Below, in pieces: positions 62,821 to 64,000 of a DNA stretch of 64,000 bases. The translations under genes were made by a program, and so were the position numbers. Position 1 is the stretch's first letter; each line of letters begins with the position of its first letter. The DNA is from Niallia sp052318935 (GTDB lineage: Bacteria; Bacillota; Bacilli; Bacillales; Cytobacillaceae), in the NCBI GenBank assembly GCA_052318935.1, contig JBQRKO010000002.1; one strand, given 5' to 3'. Under the pieces are notes generated by a model. That model made no database searches, had not been told where the DNA came from, and saw nothing but the letters and a program-made list of their open reading frames with translations.

Positions 62821-63498
62821 TCAATGTGTAATTTTTTCCACAGTAAGTTCCATTATGCGGTTTACTACATCTGTAATGGAAAGAGAAGTTGTATCAATTT
62901 CCGTTGCATCTGATGCTTTTTTTAATGGAGCAACTTCCCGTTCTGAATCTAATTTATCTCTTGTTGCAATTTCTTGCTTTAATAATTCTAAATCAGAGGA
63001 ATAACCTTTATTAATATTTTCCGTATGACGGCGAATTGCCCGTTCTTCAACGGATGCTAACAAAAATACTTTTACTTCAGCAGTTGGAATAACATGTGTT
63101 CCAATATCTCTGCCATCCATTACCACGCCGCCGTTTACTGCAAACAACTGCTGGCGTCGAACCATTTCTTCTCGCACTAATTTATGCTTTGCAACAGCTG
63201 AAACAGAGTTTGTTACAGTACTTGTCCTAATTTCGTCTGTTACATTATTATTATCTAAAAAAATCAATTGTCCTTTATCACTTGGAAACAGTTCAATCAC
63301 GGTATTCTCCAGCATTTTTATTAATGCTTGTTCATCTTCAAGATGAAGTTGATTCGTAATTGCTTTATAAGTTAGGGCCCGATACATCGCACCAGTATCA
63401 ATATAAATATAACCAAGCTTTTCCGCTACTATTTTAGCAACCGTACTTTTCCCAGCAGCAGCTGGTCCATCAATTGCAATACTAATTTTTTTACTCAT
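62821..63498 (-). CDS. cmk: cytidylate kinase
   Basis: Phosphorylates CMP and dCMP. The 225-residue protein has the P-loop IAIDGPAAAGKSTVAK, DTGAMYRALTYKA, and VMDGRDIGTHVIPTAEVKVF. AGGAGG precedes the ATG. Full length; conserved cmk-ypfD pair. Confidence 0.97.
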   Translation of the reverse strand: MSKKISIAIDGPAAAGKSTVAKIVAEKLGYIYIDTGAMYRALTYKAITNQLHLEDEQALIKMLENTVIELFPSDKGQLIFLDNNNVTDEIRTSTVTNSVSAVAKHKLVREEMVRRQQLFAVNGGVVMDGRDIGTHVIPTAEVKVFLLASVEERAIRRHTENINKGYSSDLELLKQEIATRDKLDSEREVAPLKKASDATEIDTTSLSITDVVNRIMELTVEKITH

Positions 63499-63824
63499 AA
63501 ATCCTCCTGAATTATTGGTTTCATTAGAAAAATATAAGGACTTGACAGTAGTCTACCTTAAAAAATTTTATGCTTTCTTTTAAAACCAATAAACGATTAA
63601 TAATAGCTTAGAATGACGAAATGTATTCTAACACTCTCTATTTTAACATATTTTCATCCCTTTTTTCGATAAGAAAAGAAAACGTCTTTCTCTGTAAAAG
63701 ATAGTAGTTGAGAAATTTTTTAATCATATAATAGAGAAAAAGACGAGGCAAATACTTTACAAAAGTTATTTGCTCGCCTGATTTGCATGATGGAACATAC
63801 TTCGAATAAGGACTATTTAAATTA

Positions 63825-63995
63825 GGCTATGTTAAAGCTCATTGTTGTTTTTGGCACTATGTTGATCTTCGTTCCAAGCGTAAGACTCCTGCGGAAAATG
63901 CGAGTCAAAGGGAGACCCCACAGGCGCACAGCGCCGAGGAGGCTCCCGAACCGCCCGCGGAAAGCGAACGCCTGAAGCGGAAATCAACAGGAAAG
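63825..63995 (-). repeat. GC-core element at the right window edge
   Basis: Contains AAGACTCCTGCGGAAAATGC, GAGACCCCACAGGCGCACAG, CGCCGAGGAGGCTC and CGCGGAAAGCGAACGCCTGA, the reverse of the GC core seen in other copies. The left flank GGCTATGTTAAAGCTCATTG matches the MITE-like end (GGCTCTGTTAAA..CATTG), so this is another long-form relative of 14346. It may continue past the window. 63499-63824 holds no gene. Confidence 0.65.
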
Positions 63996-64000
63996 TTTAA

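Noticed and set aside
1..64000. CRISPR arrays, prophage or an intact insertion sequence
   Set aside because: No regularly spaced direct repeats, phage structural genes or transposase frames are seen; the repeats present are short, palindromic and dispersed.

Overview
This AT-rich window comes from the chromosome of an endospore-forming Bacillaceae (Firmicutes). The evidence is gene content and order: spore genes (cotD, spoIVA, ypjB, yppG), bacillithiol genes (bshA, bshB1), heptaprenyl/menaquinone genes (hepS, menG, hepT), type-B RNase P RNA next to gpsB, and near-complete synteny with the ypsC-to-cmk segment of Bacillus subtilis. I do not assign a species. Most genes are on the minus strand; the clear plus-strand genes are hsp20, a ypzG-like gene, recU-ponA and ypzI.

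Layout. 1-9.3 kb: start of ypsC, rnpB, gpsB, ypsA, cotD, the DNA-repair pair yprB-yprA, hsp20, ypzG-like, yppG, yppE. 9.4-22.6 kb: recU-ponA (wall synthesis and chromosome segregation), then ypoC-nth-dnaD-asnS-aspB-ypmB-dinG. 23.5-31.9 kb: a long minus-strand group running from ypjD/dapB through mgsA, bshB1, bshA, cca, birA, panB, panC and panD. 32-39 kb: an MFS exporter, a YugP-like membrane protease, ypjB, ypjA, ypiB, ypiA and a degenerate amidohydrolase-like protein. 39.2-42.4 kb: an accessory pair, a membrane GGDEF-EAL protein and a GNAT/acyl-synthase-like protein. 42.6-54.3 kb: the aromatic supra-operon (aroC-aroB-aroH-hisC-tyrA-aroA) with cheR, ndk, hepT-menG-hepS and folE upstream. 54.7-64 kb: hbs, spoIVA, gpsA, der, yphA, ypzI, the S1-domain protein gene ypfD, and cmk.

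The departures from the B. subtilis arrangement are the most informative part. The tryptophan genes trpEDCFBA are missing from between aroH and hisC, where only 31 bp remain, and mtrB (the TRAP regulator of trp) is missing next to folE. qcrABC-ypiF are missing between ypjA and ypiB. ypmA and yphFE are missing too. Four of these gaps are occupied by copies of two short dispersed repeats. One repeat is a ~120-bp hairpin element whose copies show compensatory base changes. The other is a ~210-bp GC-rich element with terminal inverted repeats. A LexA-like box lies between the -35 and -10 of a predicted yprA (mrfA) promoter. No CRISPR array, prophage, tRNA or intact transposase gene was seen.
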